Source of the DNA: Apoda limacodes
Taxonomy: Eukaryota > Arthropoda > Insecta > Lepidoptera > Limacodidae
Direction of reading: 5' to 3'
NCBI GenBank assembly: GCA_946406115.1
Contig: OX291546.1
Span: 14,811,019-14,875,018 of the forward strand
Length of the DNA stretch: 64,000 nucleotides
The notes under the pieces: generated by a model
Told to the model about the DNA's origin: nothing
Seen by the model: the letters and a program-made list of their open reading frames with translations, nothing else
The model's database searches: none
Translations under genes and position numbers: made by a program
In this document: positions 29,101-36,499 of the stretch, piece by piece
Layout of the letters: each line of letters begins with the position of its first letter
How positions within the stretch are numbered: the stretch's first letter is position 1

Positions 29101-32100
29101 GGTGCACCTGCCCAGAGATGGCAGCAGTACTCCATATGGGGCCGAACTTGCGACTTGTAAAGTAACAACCTTTGCCCCGACGTGAAGTACTGCTTCGCTC
29201 TGTTGAGTACACCAAGTTTTTTGGACGCCAGCTTCACCTTATCTGATAAATGATCTCGGAACTGAACATCGCTGGAGATGTCGACACCAAGGATCCCAAT
29301 GCTCTTGGAGATGGAGAGGGGAGTGTTCTGGAATTGTGGGACTACAGTGAATGGAGTTTTCTTAGCGGTGAACGCGCACACTTGTGTCTTTGTAGGGTTG
29401 AATCGGACCAAGTTTACCCGTCCCCAGTCAGATACCTGGGACAGTGTGGTCTCGATTTGAGACACAAGTTCTCCGCGGTTTTCCTCCACAACGGAACGAG
29501 GGATGTTTGCACGACCCGTGTAAAAAGCGTCTCCAGTACTGTCATCTGCATAGCAATGTATGTTGTTCATGTCCAACATGTCATTGATATGGAGTAGAAA
29601 CAGCGTAGGAGATAGCACAGAGCCTTGCGGGACACCAGCATTAATGTCCATGCTATCAGAGCAACTACCGTCAACTAGGGTTATTATGCGTCTGCCGGAC
29701 AAAAAGCTAGCCACCCATTTGCACAGTAATAAGTTTTATTTAGTTTTGTAACCTTATACATTAATACAATAGCGCCAGTCAGCAATACAGTAAAACTAAA
29801 TTTTGCTCTGATGACATTGTATTGCTGTATGATGTTGAAAAGTGCAGTGCACAAGTGCACACCCTTTTTTCCTCTGCGTTGTTTGGGCGGATTATTTTTT
29901 AATTTTTAGTTCATTTTTATCAGCTTCCTTTTTTATATATTTTTTATAATATTTTTATTACCTAGGTAATTGTGTATTATACTAGTAACAATCATAGAAT
30001 ATGATAGTTAATGTCTAGGGCAGTCTTTATAATATGTTGTTGATACCTTAGTGTATTAAAGCTAAATGCTGCCTCAGTTCACAGCTGTCAACCATCATTG
30101 GTAGATTTTAAGCTACCACACTTTATTGTGGGAACTTAAAATTCTATTTAAATTTGTAGTTTCTACTTAAACAAAACAAATTTTTGGATGAATACTCACT
30201 ATGATTGGGTCGTCGGAAAACGTCAAACAGACGGACAGTTAGTGTTTTGTCAATGATGACAGGTACAATCTAACCCTAATTAAACAATAAGGTGGCTTAC
30301 CTCAGGTTGTATTGATGTACCTAAATGGACAACGTTCTTATGTCTTCGAAGGAGACCTAAGGGAGCCCTTAATTACAACTTTAGAGGACATAGAAAAGGG
30401 GACAAGACATAAAACGTAAATTAAAGGTATAAATGTAAATTAACTTCCCTTAGTCCACAAGTTTGTCCTTACTTCAATTTAACTGGCACAAAGCACTATT
30501 TTCACTAGTCGATAACGTAATGCCTACTGCATAAGTGTTTAATTAATCTTAAGTCTAAAAAGGCAAAAACTTTGTTATTACAATAGGTTAATTTTGTCGA
30601 ATACCTAATGACAACCATAGAGTGTTGCCAGAAAAACAAAAACAGCATTTCGTACGTAGGGCGCTATAGCAACGATACAAAACACTCAGATATAACGACA
30701 CTACATGGCTGCGGAACCTCAAAAGTCAAAGCCGTCATGATTAGTTTAACTGCTATTGCATTACTTAGAGAAAACTGTAGATAGACCATTTATATTTATC
30801 TAAAAAGCTATAAAATATTTTTAACCTGACTCTGGTTTCCTTGGTCAGATTTAACAAAATGATACGAAATACGGATATGATCCCTTCCATTTTTGAAGAA
30901 AAACGTTAACAGCGGTTTACAAACAATGAAATTATGTGCAAACTTACCCAAAAGATATACATAATACAGACGAATTGAAATCTTTTTTTTTAAAATTTAA
31001 AATAAAATAAGTAAAATGCTTTCTAATCTTCTATTTGGGAAGCATTGTTGTTTCTATCCCTCTGTTTAATTGATTTGTTACAATACGGATGTGTCTCTTA
31101 AAACACGGTACCTAGGTGATCTCCTTAGGCAGTTTAGGTAATAAATAATAGTTTTTGAAAATGCAATTTTAAACGTGTTACAGCATTAGTCTTTAAGTTG
31201 ACTTCTTTGGCATTTACTCCTCCGGTACGTCACTTCAGAGCTGACCACCCGTTCTTGGTTGTCATTTTAATGGGTGGTACTCCATATTTTTTGGCAAGCC
31301 ATCGTGGATTGTTCTAATAAGGTACGTGTTTCACTAGGTTCGAATTAATTACAGCACCTAATATGAGTAAGTACCTATTAACTGCATACACAAACAGATT
31401 GACAGATGTAGTTACCTAATTAATACTTATTTAGAGCTATTAACAAATAACCTATCTACGTTTATGATAAATATTGTATAAGAAGGGATATTAGTTTTCT
31501 AACTTGTAGTTTCAGTGGCATGTATAACTCGGTGACAATAGCAACGTTTTGCAATATGCAATATTAAAATGGCATTAAAATAAAACGGTAATTATTAATA
31601 ACAAAACCCATATATCAATCTGGCTATCATGTTAGCCATATGTAGCGACATATTTGTGGTGATTTGTGACTTATATGTTTATTTTTTGGGAAAGGTATGG
31701 TATTTGTATGTTTTTCCCGCAAGCTTATGTTTCCATTGCATGCAGGCATGGTGGTAATGCTGAGGTGCGCGATGTCAACGCTATCCTTCCGCGCCGACAG
31801 ACCTTTCCTGTACATGCTGACCGGCGGCGCTGAGCATACCACTTATTTCGTCGGAGTATATCGCGGCAATGTCCAATAAACTATTGTCATGTTAGACCTG
31901 CAAAAAAAGACTTACGGAGTATCTGGGCCACTTCCATACAGACCTAGCAACGTGCAGACTGCAGACTTGGCTCCGAAAAGTTAGGTCAACTCAACCTTTT
32001 TTTTTTTTGAGTCTCAAATTATCATTTCTAAATGCGGGTATTACTTACTGGTTCGTCATTCAGTTTAATGTATTTTGTTATAAATGGATGCTCTTTCGTT

Positions 32101-33857
32101 AAATAACTTGTTAGGTAAAAATTACAATATTCAATAATTTTATGTCACATGCCAATTATTGTATCAGGATAAACTAGTTTTAGCTTAGCTGCTCAGGGAT
32201 AGGTAAGAAATAAAGTAATACAGATGCTTTATTGGTAACTTTTTCAATAAATTTCGATAACTAATTATCTAGGGTCGGTGGTGGCCTATCGCTTTCAGTG
32301 TCAATATCGCTTTCTGGGACGCGATCAAAAACTCACTCTACCGGCGGGGCAAACTCTGTTTATGAGCCTGCTTCTCTATTTCTAAAGTACCGACATTTAT
32401 TGTTTCCACTACTGACAAAAGATCGTGAGGAAACCTGCAAACGTCGAAAAGAAGTATGTGAAGTTGAGTATCTGCACTGGATGCGTCTTGGCTACTAGCT
32501 AGTCAGTCTACTGCACTGCACTGTCCGTGATGGGCTATTGCCCAAATCGTCCAAAAGGTGAGAGTGGGCTGTGCTACAATAGTGGGGACGAATGAAATTG
32601 GTGAGGATCTACTTATCTAGTGAACTTTTCTTTATTGTTATACTATGACCATGTACCTATAGTTAGAAAAATCTAATATATTCACCTAGTTTATCCTAGG
32701 GTCAACCGGTTTGTCTTAACAGGATTCGAGTAAGCTGGTTTGACCTAGGTAAGAATTGGTTAAACCTGTTTGGCTGGTTACATATAGTTCCTTGTCCAAA
32801 GTACCTATACATTATTTTTAGTTTCCAGTGTTACCAGTAAATTGATTGAGCAACCGTTTAAATCTAAAACAAGACAAGTTTCTAACAAAATTAATATTAC
32901 CACCATGATTGTAAAAAATATGTAAGGACGTTGTACACGTACACATACATACATAATAGGTATCTATTTATATAAATTCCAATGTACAGTGGGCTGCAGA
33001 TCATTGTTAACAAAAACCACAGTAGAGTTTAACCTGTGTGTCTACCGGAAACAAAACTGTGGATGTGAAGGCTACTGTACTGCTTAAGCTCAGAATATAT
33101 AAATTCAAGCTGTGCGAGAAACTCGGCCTGTGAAGATCTCCTGCGCATTGCTCGTTTTTTTAGTATTGCCACACTGTAGTAGTCCGAAGGCAACCTTATG
33201 GAACCATGAAGAGGGAGGAATAGCATGCATATTATAACGTAATGGCTGAATGCTTATTAGTAGTACCCATTGATGTGCTGGGTATTTATTGTTAACCTGC
33301 TGTCACCCTCACGAGTAGCGCTCACGGTAGTCACGGCTAATCAGTGACAGTGATTATATACACGGCTTTATGTCATACTTACTACGCTCACTCTTTTACA
33401 ATCTGCAGCCTCTTGTACGTACTTTATAATTTATTTTAAATTAAGAATATACCTACTTACCTTACACATTTTCTATTTGGCGGGATTATCTAATAGCTGA
33501 ATATAAAATATATAATAAACTATCTAGTAATTTAAAGGTAAGTAGTTTACTTTAAGAGAATTAATAAATGTGTTGTTGTCCATGTGATTGTTTTTTTTTG
33601 TCTCATGTCTGTGTTGTTTTTTAACCAAGTGTGTGTACATAGGTTCTGTAGCTTTCGGGGTTTGTAAATACAATGCAAGTAAACTGAATTATGTATGAAA
33701 ATGGCCTGATTGCATTGCAGCAATGGGCATCGCTTTCTGCTCGGCCATTATAGACGTGGAGCCTGTGCGACGGTTTGTGGCAGATCGCCCTTTCCTCGTC
33801 AACGTCATGCTCGGCGGCACCCCGTACTTCGTGGCGATTCATCGTGGCAGTCTGTGA
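2106..33857 (+). CDS. Serpin with seven alternative reactive-centre-loop exons
   Basis: Spliced serpin gene. The coding segments are 2106-2162, 3096-3230, 4022-4228, 5090-5188, 5299-5439, 10400-10609 and 11581-11725, then one of seven terminal exons. Visible serpin landmarks are FxSPLSxxFxLALL (helix B), [17 protein letters not shown] (strand 3A region), MLIVLPNE (B sheet), LPKFKIE, and the inhibitory hinge [11 protein letters not shown] followed by variable loops ending in [12 protein letters not shown] strands. Every donor is GT and every acceptor AG, and reading frames join exactly. Start ATG 2106 gives MDSKVLSS with no signal peptide, so an intracellular serpin like the Manduca serpin-2 / antichymotrypsin-2-like group is likely. 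The layout matches the exon-9 switching known for Manduca serpin-1. Proteins would be about 372-376 residues, normal for a serpin core. A secreted form from an upstream exon spliced at 2062 cannot be excluded. Confidence 0.9.
2163..3095 (+). other. Serpin intron after the first coding exon
   Basis: GTAAGT to TTTTCAG. AT-rich, with no second gene seen. Short open frames on the minus strand are random. Confidence 0.7.
3096..3230 (+). CDS. Serpin exon: helix B/C region
   Basis: 45 codons, from [17 protein letters not shown] to GFPDDDS. The SPLS motif and following hydrophobic helix are the classic serpin shutter/helix B region. Flanked by TTTTCAG and GTGAGT, phase 0 at both ends. Confidence 0.92.
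3231..4021 (+). other. Serpin intron
   Basis: GTGAGT to TCTATGCAG. AT-rich, with no feature recognised. Confidence 0.7.
4022..4228 (+). CDS. Serpin exon: helices D-F region
   Basis: 69 codons, starting [20 protein letters not shown] and ending AAALINRW. Contains the NVANKVYIK strand and the [10 protein letters not shown] segment typical of serpins before helix F. Boundaries are CTATGCAG and GTAAGT, phase 0. The minus-strand locus carries a homologous exon at 56905-57110. Confidence 0.93.
4229..5089 (+). other. Serpin intron
   Basis: GTAAGT to TTTTTACAG. AT-rich, with nothing else recognised. Confidence 0.7.
5090..5188 (+). CDS. Serpin exon: strand 3A, VNALYFK
   Basis: 33 codons, [17 protein letters not shown] to [10 protein letters not shown]. 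The (V/N)NA(I/L)YFKG motif that starts the breach region of sheet A is complete once joined to the next exon. Phase 0 boundaries, TTTACAG and GTAAAA. Confidence 0.94.
5299..5439 (+). CDS. Serpin exon: GTWKKQF segment
   Basis: 47 codons, from [18 protein letters not shown] to GESEGLQAK, including the VPMMYKE motif. Follows a 110-bp intron. The minus-strand locus has the same 141-nt exon length at 56237-56377. Confidence 0.94.
5565..5920 (-). repeat. Lepidopteran GAGTCGGACTCG-type dispersed repeat
   Basis: Starts TCGGCCAAGTACGAGTCGGA and ends GGGTACGGAACCCTAAAA, with an internal GACGGACGGACGGACAGACAG tract. The same motifs appear in reverse orientation at 7336-7776 and partly at 19755-19857. 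A non-coding, SINE-like interspersed element common in Lepidoptera. Confidence 0.8.
6590..6915 (-). pseudogene. Mariner-family transposase relic
   Basis: Reading the minus strand gives recognisable mariner blocks in order: [18 protein letters not shown] (around the first catalytic Asp), then [17 protein letters not shown], then [20 protein letters not shown]. The pieces are interrupted by stops and small indels, and the N-terminal and C-terminal thirds were not seen. It is an inactive fragment inside a serpin intron. Confidence 0.8.
7336..7776 (+). repeat. Second GAGTCGG-type dispersed repeat, opposite orientation
   Basis: Begins TTTTTAGGGTTCCGTACACA, contains the CGTCCGTCCATCCGTCCGTC tract and TGTATTTCTGTTGCCGCTAT, and ends GTCCGACTCGCACTTGGCCG. 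Inverted relative to the copy at 5565-5920, so the intron could fold between them. Confidence 0.82.
9906..10123. repeat. Tandem repeat, 75-bp unit, about 3 copies
   Basis: The segment GACAGAATAGATAGACCTGA recurs at 9911, 9986 and 10061 with small changes, giving an exact 75-bp period. Because 75 is divisible by three and the unit lacks stops in some frames, it gives spurious open frames on both strands. Confidence 0.9.
10400..10609 (+). CDS. Serpin exon: sheet B, MLIVLPNE
   Basis: 70 codons, from [20 protein letters not shown] to [13 protein letters not shown]. Contains strand s3C/s2B and the conserved LPKFKIET motif. TTTTTCAG acceptor and AAG|GTAGGT donor, both phase 0. Confidence 0.95.
10610..11580 (+). 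other. Serpin intron with SINE/RTE remnant
   Basis: GTAGGT to ATTTCAG. Around 11215-11395 there is a decayed lepidopteran SINE-like segment (TACACGGCCTACCTTCATCC ... ACTCCGGGCTCGAACCTTTG) related to those at 21.65, 22.7 and 23.95 kb. The rest is unremarkable. Confidence 0.6.
11581..11725 (+). CDS. Serpin last constant exon, with RCL hinge
   Basis: 48 codons plus one base: [20 protein letters not shown], then [16 protein letters not shown] and AEAAAAT. The P17-P8 stretch [10 protein letters not shown] has small residues at P12-P9, as needed for loop insertion by an inhibitory serpin. The exon ends after the first base of a codon (ACA G|GTATGG), so every alternative terminal exon must supply two bases. 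All seven plus-strand candidates do. Confidence 0.96.
14888..15025. mobile_element. Palindromic MITE-like element
   Basis: The left arm reads GCGGGCGACATAGATTCAAA and continues to TTTGAAGACAC. The right arm is its imperfect reverse complement (GTCTTCAAATGTG ... GTTTGAAGCTATGTCCTGCGC). About 50-bp arms flank a 35-bp centre. Non-coding. No family name can be assigned. Confidence 0.6.
16060..16598. repeat. Duplicated block ending in a 63-bp tandem array
   Basis: The segment TGAATGAATTCTAACCTGCT...CCCGGCATTTTTGTTA (about 16080-16145) recurs at about 16383-16440. From 16436 the unit TGGTAGAAATTTCGGCACAG... repeats at 16436, 16499 and 16562, an exact 63-bp period with near-identical copies, so the tandem step is recent. 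Confidence 0.88.
17190..17305. repeat. Dispersed repeat, copy 1
   Basis: AATAAAGCAAACTTAGG ... GAGCTAGGCACGTATTTACA ... GTGGTCTCCGG is matched at 19566-19690 by a diverged direct copy. Origin unknown. Confidence 0.6.
18828..18958 (+). CDS. Serpin alternative terminal exon 9A (P1 Arg)
   Basis: The acceptor TTGATGCAG ends at 18827. The exon completes the split Gly codon and encodes [20 protein letters not shown], then strands SFLYVLKG and [10 protein letters not shown], stop TAA 18956-18958. Counting from the hinge places P1-P1' at Arg-Cys, predicting trypsin-like target proteases. It closely resembles exon 9F (same R-C, YFVG.YRG). It has Ser where the others have Pro in ADRPF. GC-rich relative to its flanks, as expected for real coding sequence. 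Confidence 0.9.
19566..19690. repeat. Dispersed repeat, copy 2
   Basis: Diverged direct copy of 17190-17305, sharing AATAAAGCAAACT, GAGCTAGGC and TACATCAACCA blocks. Confidence 0.6.
19755..19857 (+). repeat. Partial GAGTCGG-type dispersed repeat
   Basis: The 3' part only: CATACAACAAACATGATTG ... GGAACCCTTTGTGCGCGAGT, ending GACTCGCACTTGGCCAATTT. Same family as 7336-7776. Confidence 0.75.
20684..21535 (+). pseudogene. Non-LTR retrotransposon 3' fragment
   Basis: Two overlapping frames give the C-terminal region typical of CR1/Jockey-group reverse transcriptases: [20 protein letters not shown] and LQNLCIRFI, then after a frameshift [20 protein letters not shown] and [20 protein letters not shown]. 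The 3' UTR contains GAAGAAATCGCTTAGTTAGC and the element ends AATAAAGAATTTTATTATTATT. 5'-truncated and frameshifted. A relative of its tail lies at 57236-57395. Confidence 0.8.
22194..22318 (+). CDS. Serpin alternative terminal exon 9B (P1 Lys)
   Basis: The acceptor CATTTTAG ends at 22193. Encodes [20 protein letters not shown], then [20 protein letters not shown] and a final His, stop TAG 22316-22318. The predicted P1-P1' is Lys-Lys within a very basic loop, suggesting a trypsin- or convertase-like target. 41 residues, the same length as 9C, of which it is a tandem duplicate. The body strands ([15 protein letters not shown]) keep the serpin C-terminal pattern. Confidence 0.9.
23195..23319 (+). 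CDS. Serpin alternative terminal exon 9C (P1 Lys)
   Basis: The acceptor TTATTTCAG ends at 23194. Encodes [20 protein letters not shown], then [20 protein letters not shown] and His, stop TAA 23317-23319. The predicted P1-P1' is Lys-Arg, with the loop diverged from 9B at P6-P3 while the strands stay nearly identical. This is the pattern expected when loop specificity is under diversifying selection after duplication. Confidence 0.9.
24400..24510 (+). pseudogene. RTE-type non-LTR 3' remnant
   Basis: The plus strand reads [16 protein letters not shown] followed by a stop, a motif typical of the end of lepidopteran RTE-like reverse transcriptases, ending near GATTGATTGATGATG. A related fragment lies at 54420-54570. 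Confidence 0.6.
24830..25345. mobile_element. Two tandem Helitron-like non-autonomous repeats
   Basis: Both halves share CTACTTTTTATCCCG-like or ATCCCGGGGAAGGACATC blocks, AACTTTAACCGA/AACTATAACCGA, and GCC(G/A)ATAACCAA(C/A)TTTAGGGCGG. Together with TATAAATGCAAAAGTTTGGA they resemble common lepidopteran Helitron-derived repeats. The family assignment is from memory of the motif style, so it is tentative. Confidence 0.4.
25602..26545. mobile_element. MITE with imperfect terminal inverted repeats
   Basis: The left end AGGTCATTAAAGTTAGCACACC matches the reverse complement of the right end (AGGTCTTTAAAGGAAAGTTAGCATACC), with a small indel. Internal direct repeats: AAGTATACCCAAATCTGCCG near 25648 and AAGTATACCCAAATTTGCCG near 26463, and a tandem GAAGTTAGCCGCCCACCT block near 26347 and 26406. 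No transposase frame. Confidence 0.55.
27097..27233 (+). CDS. Serpin alternative terminal exon 9D (P1 Tyr)
   Basis: The acceptor TTTATTTCAG ends at 27096. Encodes [20 protein letters not shown], then [20 protein letters not shown] and HHGIQ, stop TAA 27231-27233. The predicted P1-P1' is Tyr-Ser, the same pair as Manduca serpin-1K, suggesting a chymotrypsin-like target. Closest to exon 9G (shared MG.A..SA.ID and [12 protein letters not shown]). Confidence 0.9.
27234..31183 (+). other. Interval between exons 9D and 9E
   Basis: Contains a minus-strand non-LTR copy (28640-29730). The remainder is AT-rich with no recognised feature and no RCL exon. Confidence 0.55.
28640..29730 (-). pseudogene. 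5'-truncated non-LTR retrotransposon with RT C-terminus
   Basis: An open frame of 335 codons (28707-29714) begins inside the reverse transcriptase: [33 protein letters not shown], the catalytic YADD box, [33 protein letters not shown] and [13 protein letters not shown] poly-A tail (T run at about 28640-28658 on the plus strand) marks the 3' end. The reading frame is intact to its stop, so this insertion is fairly recent, but endonuclease and ORF1 are missing. Jockey/CR1 group. It sits inside the serpin's alternative-exon field. Confidence 0.9.
31184..31317 (+). CDS. Serpin alternative terminal exon 9E (P1 Thr)
   Basis: The acceptor GTGTTACAG ends at 31183. Encodes [20 protein letters not shown], then [20 protein letters not shown] and RGLF, stop TAA 31315-31317. 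The predicted P1-P1' is Thr-Ser, unusual and perhaps elastase-directed. If cleavage shifts by one, P1 would be Leu or Ser. Just after the stop there is AAG|GTACGT, a consensus splice donor, so this exon could be spliced onward to a 3' UTR exon. Confidence 0.9.
31746..31879 (+). CDS. Serpin alternative terminal exon 9F (P1 Arg)
   Basis: The acceptor GCATGCAG ends at 31745. Encodes [20 protein letters not shown], then [20 protein letters not shown] and GNVQ, stop TAA 31877-31879. The predicted P1-P1' is Arg-Cys, as in exon 9A, implying trypsin-like targets. Only 428 bp after exon 9E. An AATAAA overlaps the stop codon region (about 31875). Confidence 0.91.
31880..33720 (+). other. Interval between exons 9F and 9G
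   Basis: No gene recognised. Around 32290-32600 there are short blocks (GAGGAAACCTGCAA, GGGCTATTGCCC) typical of decayed lepidopteran repeats. The rest is AT-rich. Confidence 0.5.
33721..33857 (+). CDS. Serpin alternative terminal exon 9G (P1 Cys)
   Basis: The acceptor GATTGCATTGCAG ends at 33720. Encodes [20 protein letters not shown], then [20 protein letters not shown] and HRGSL, stop TGA 33855-33857. The predicted P1-P1' is Cys-Ser, a rare P1 residue. Paralogue of exon 9D (Tyr-Ser). It is the last terminal exon and is followed closely by AATAAA. Confidence 0.91.
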
Positions 33858-33861
33858 TACA

Positions 33862-33907
33862 AATAAAAAAAACCTTAATTTTGTACTTTTTTAATTTTCA
33901 AATAAAA
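33862..33907 (+). terminator. Polyadenylation signals after the last serpin exon
   Basis: AATAAA motifs occur a few bases after the exon 9G stop (about 33862) and again at about 33901. They are the best candidate 3' end of the gene. Confidence 0.5.
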
Positions 33908-33989
33908 AGCCTATATGAAACATATTTTATTCCTAGTAATTGAAACGGTCCTATTGTGCCAATGTCTATATTTAACTCTTTTTAGAACA

Positions 33990-34430
33990 GTAACCATTCC
34001 CGATTCGACTCTCGTGTTGTGGGGTCGTGTTCTAGAGCGTCAAGTGCTCTCATTGTGCTCCGTGGTGTGGTGACTCAGCTGGTGCGCATTCCTGTGTGGT
34101 GTTTTGCCTCAGTGCTTACTACTGAGTATCGTTGTTTGGATTATTGCCCGCGATACTTGAAAAATCGACCTGAGCGTTGAGCGCTGCTCAGTTGTGTGTG
34201 CTTTGCTGGGAAATCGCTTCTCGGCCCGCTATGAGAAAAAGCGATACTGTGTGTTTTTGTGTGTGTGTGCGTGTTCTCTTAGTAGCGGAACTACTACGAA
34301 TAGTGGTGACCGTCGCTTGGCTCTTTGACTGACGCTGTTTTGACCGGCCTGAGTCCGGCTTTGGGTAGATCGCTAGTGTAGTATTTCCGCTTCTGCGGTT
34401 CGCCACTCCGCGCAGACAAGACTTTTAGTT
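33990..34430. other. Moderately GC-rich unassigned sequence
   Basis: Composition differs from the AT-rich flanks, with GT-rich runs (TGTGTGTTTTTGTGTGTGTG) and CCGGCCTGAGTCCGGC palindromes. It looks like the untranslated leader of a retroelement, but no coding frame supports this. Confidence 0.3.
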
Positions 34431-35149
34431 TCCTTAATACATACAGCGATAGCGATACGATACATAAACTAAATAAATTTAGGAATGAAACAAACATACA
34501 TAAATTCAAATATACCTATAGAGTACAACAAAATTCATAAACTTTACAGTCGATATTTACATACAATATTACAATAAGTCTTTCCATTAAAACTGAAATA
34601 ATATTAGTTGGATTTGTCTTTTAAATACTGACACACTAGAACAAGAGAAAATATCTATTGTGAACTCATTATGAAATGAAGTATTATAGGATTTACTAGC
34701 TCGACGAATAAAACTTTTTGCTACATAACAGCTACTACTAGAAGGCACATAAAACAACTCATTCATTTGACAACTGCATTTCCGTAAACGCGGTATTCTT
34801 ATCCTGATACACTGTAATAAATCTGAATAATCAATTATATTATGTATATTTTTCTACAATATAACTTTATCAATATAAACACGACGTTGCTCGAGATTTT
34901 CGATTCAATGTATGCTTGCCGAAACTTCATAATCAAACATTTGAAAGGTGCCCTGGTAGTGCTATCATTTGTACATTTCGACGTACACAATTCAAAGGAC
35001 ATACATACTTACAGGTTAAACACATAACACTCTTTTTTGGCTTTGCCACAGTCACGTAATAAATATATCTAAAACATTTAGCACTGCGCAATTTCAGGAA
35101 AAATAGACACCGATTTCACTCGCAAACATATTAGTAGCATAAAAAATTA

Positions 35150-35400
35150 TAGTTGAGCCGTGGGGGATCTATTTCTATTGGTTTTAACAATTCCCCACGG
35201 ACCAACTACTTAGTTGAGCATTGGGGAATTTCGAGCGTTTTTATGAATTCCTCCTTACTGGGGGGTAAACCCGGTGGGTGCACGGGTAACATGATTGCCC
35301 CTTCCAACCACTGGCAGGATACAGTGGGTGTACGGATAAGTAAGAATTCCCCCTGCACCCACTTGTGGGTAGATCAGTGGGTGCACGGGTCATGAGCGAG
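35150..35400. repeat. Nested inverted-repeat insertion in the non-LTR relic
   Basis: AGTTGAGCCGTGGGGGAT is answered by ATTCCCCACGGACCAACT about 45 bp on. A second series CAGTGGGTGCACGGG / CAGTGGGTGTACGG / CCTGCACCCACT occurs on both strands. It is GC-richer than its surroundings and interrupts the RT tail, so it looks like a small non-autonomous element. Confidence 0.5.
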
Positions 35401-36499
35401 AATATGTATTACCAGTTCTATAATCTAAGGCTCTCGTAAATTTTCTTTGAATACTTTCGATACGATCAACGTGAATTTTATAAAATGGGGTCCACACACT
35501 GCATGCCATTTCTAAATTACTTCTAACAAAACTATTGTACAAAATTTTATAAGTGTTTACATTTTTGAACGGTTCTCCTGCTCTCAAAATAAATCTAAGT
35601 TGTTTGTACGCTTTTTTAAGAATTAAATACTTACGAAAAGAAACAGAAAGCTGTGCAGTAACAATTTTTTCTAATAATTTGCCAAAATGACATAATTTGG
35701 AAATAGGTCTGTATTTGCTTATATCCTGTCTAACTGATCCTTTCGGTATAGGTGTAATCCAGGCACGTTTCTATAAAGAAGGAAATACACCTTCAAGAAG
35801 GGATTTTTGAAACAAAATGGTAATCGGACGCACAAGAACAAAAAAAGTTAGGATGTACCCCATCTGAGTCGGTACAGGCCAGTCACGTTGTATCGGGTAG
35901 TATTTACTCCGCATAGCCACTGCGACCCCACCCACTTGCGATGCGCCATGAAAATATTCTCTGTCATAAAAGTCAGGAGTAAGCCAAGTCTCAGCTAAAC
36001 AAATAAAATCGTAATCAGTCAATGCTACTCGCGACAAAAACCTTTGGAAGTAACCTTTTAATTTAGTTTCAGCCATTTCTAAGGTTTAAAATAACATGGA
36101 AAGCATTCATATTAATTGTATTCTTTAAATCTACTCTAAAAAGTGAATTTTTCAAGCACAAGAAAATAATTGTAAGCAAGGTTTGATTTTATAATACAAA
36201 CTAGTTTATGCAAAATAAAATATACCACAGTTTTATAGATACATAAACACAGGACATTGATTATGAGTAAAATGTTTCTGTGGTCCTGTGAAGTACAATA
36301 ATAAAAACTGAGACCAATACTAATTGGTAATAAAAAATTGTTTGAAAATAAAATAAATATGTAGCATATATGGTTCACAAATGTATGCGTAGAACTTAAT
36401 TTTTAGTCTTTTATAAAAATAAATAAAGTAATCAATTGTTAGGTGTAACAGAAACGCAATTGTTAATAAACAGTTCCTTGGATAATTAATTAATGATAG

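Noticed and set aside
28719..29751. Plus-strand frames of 60-115 codons
   Set aside because: Antisense shadows of the 335-codon reverse transcriptase frame on the minus strand.
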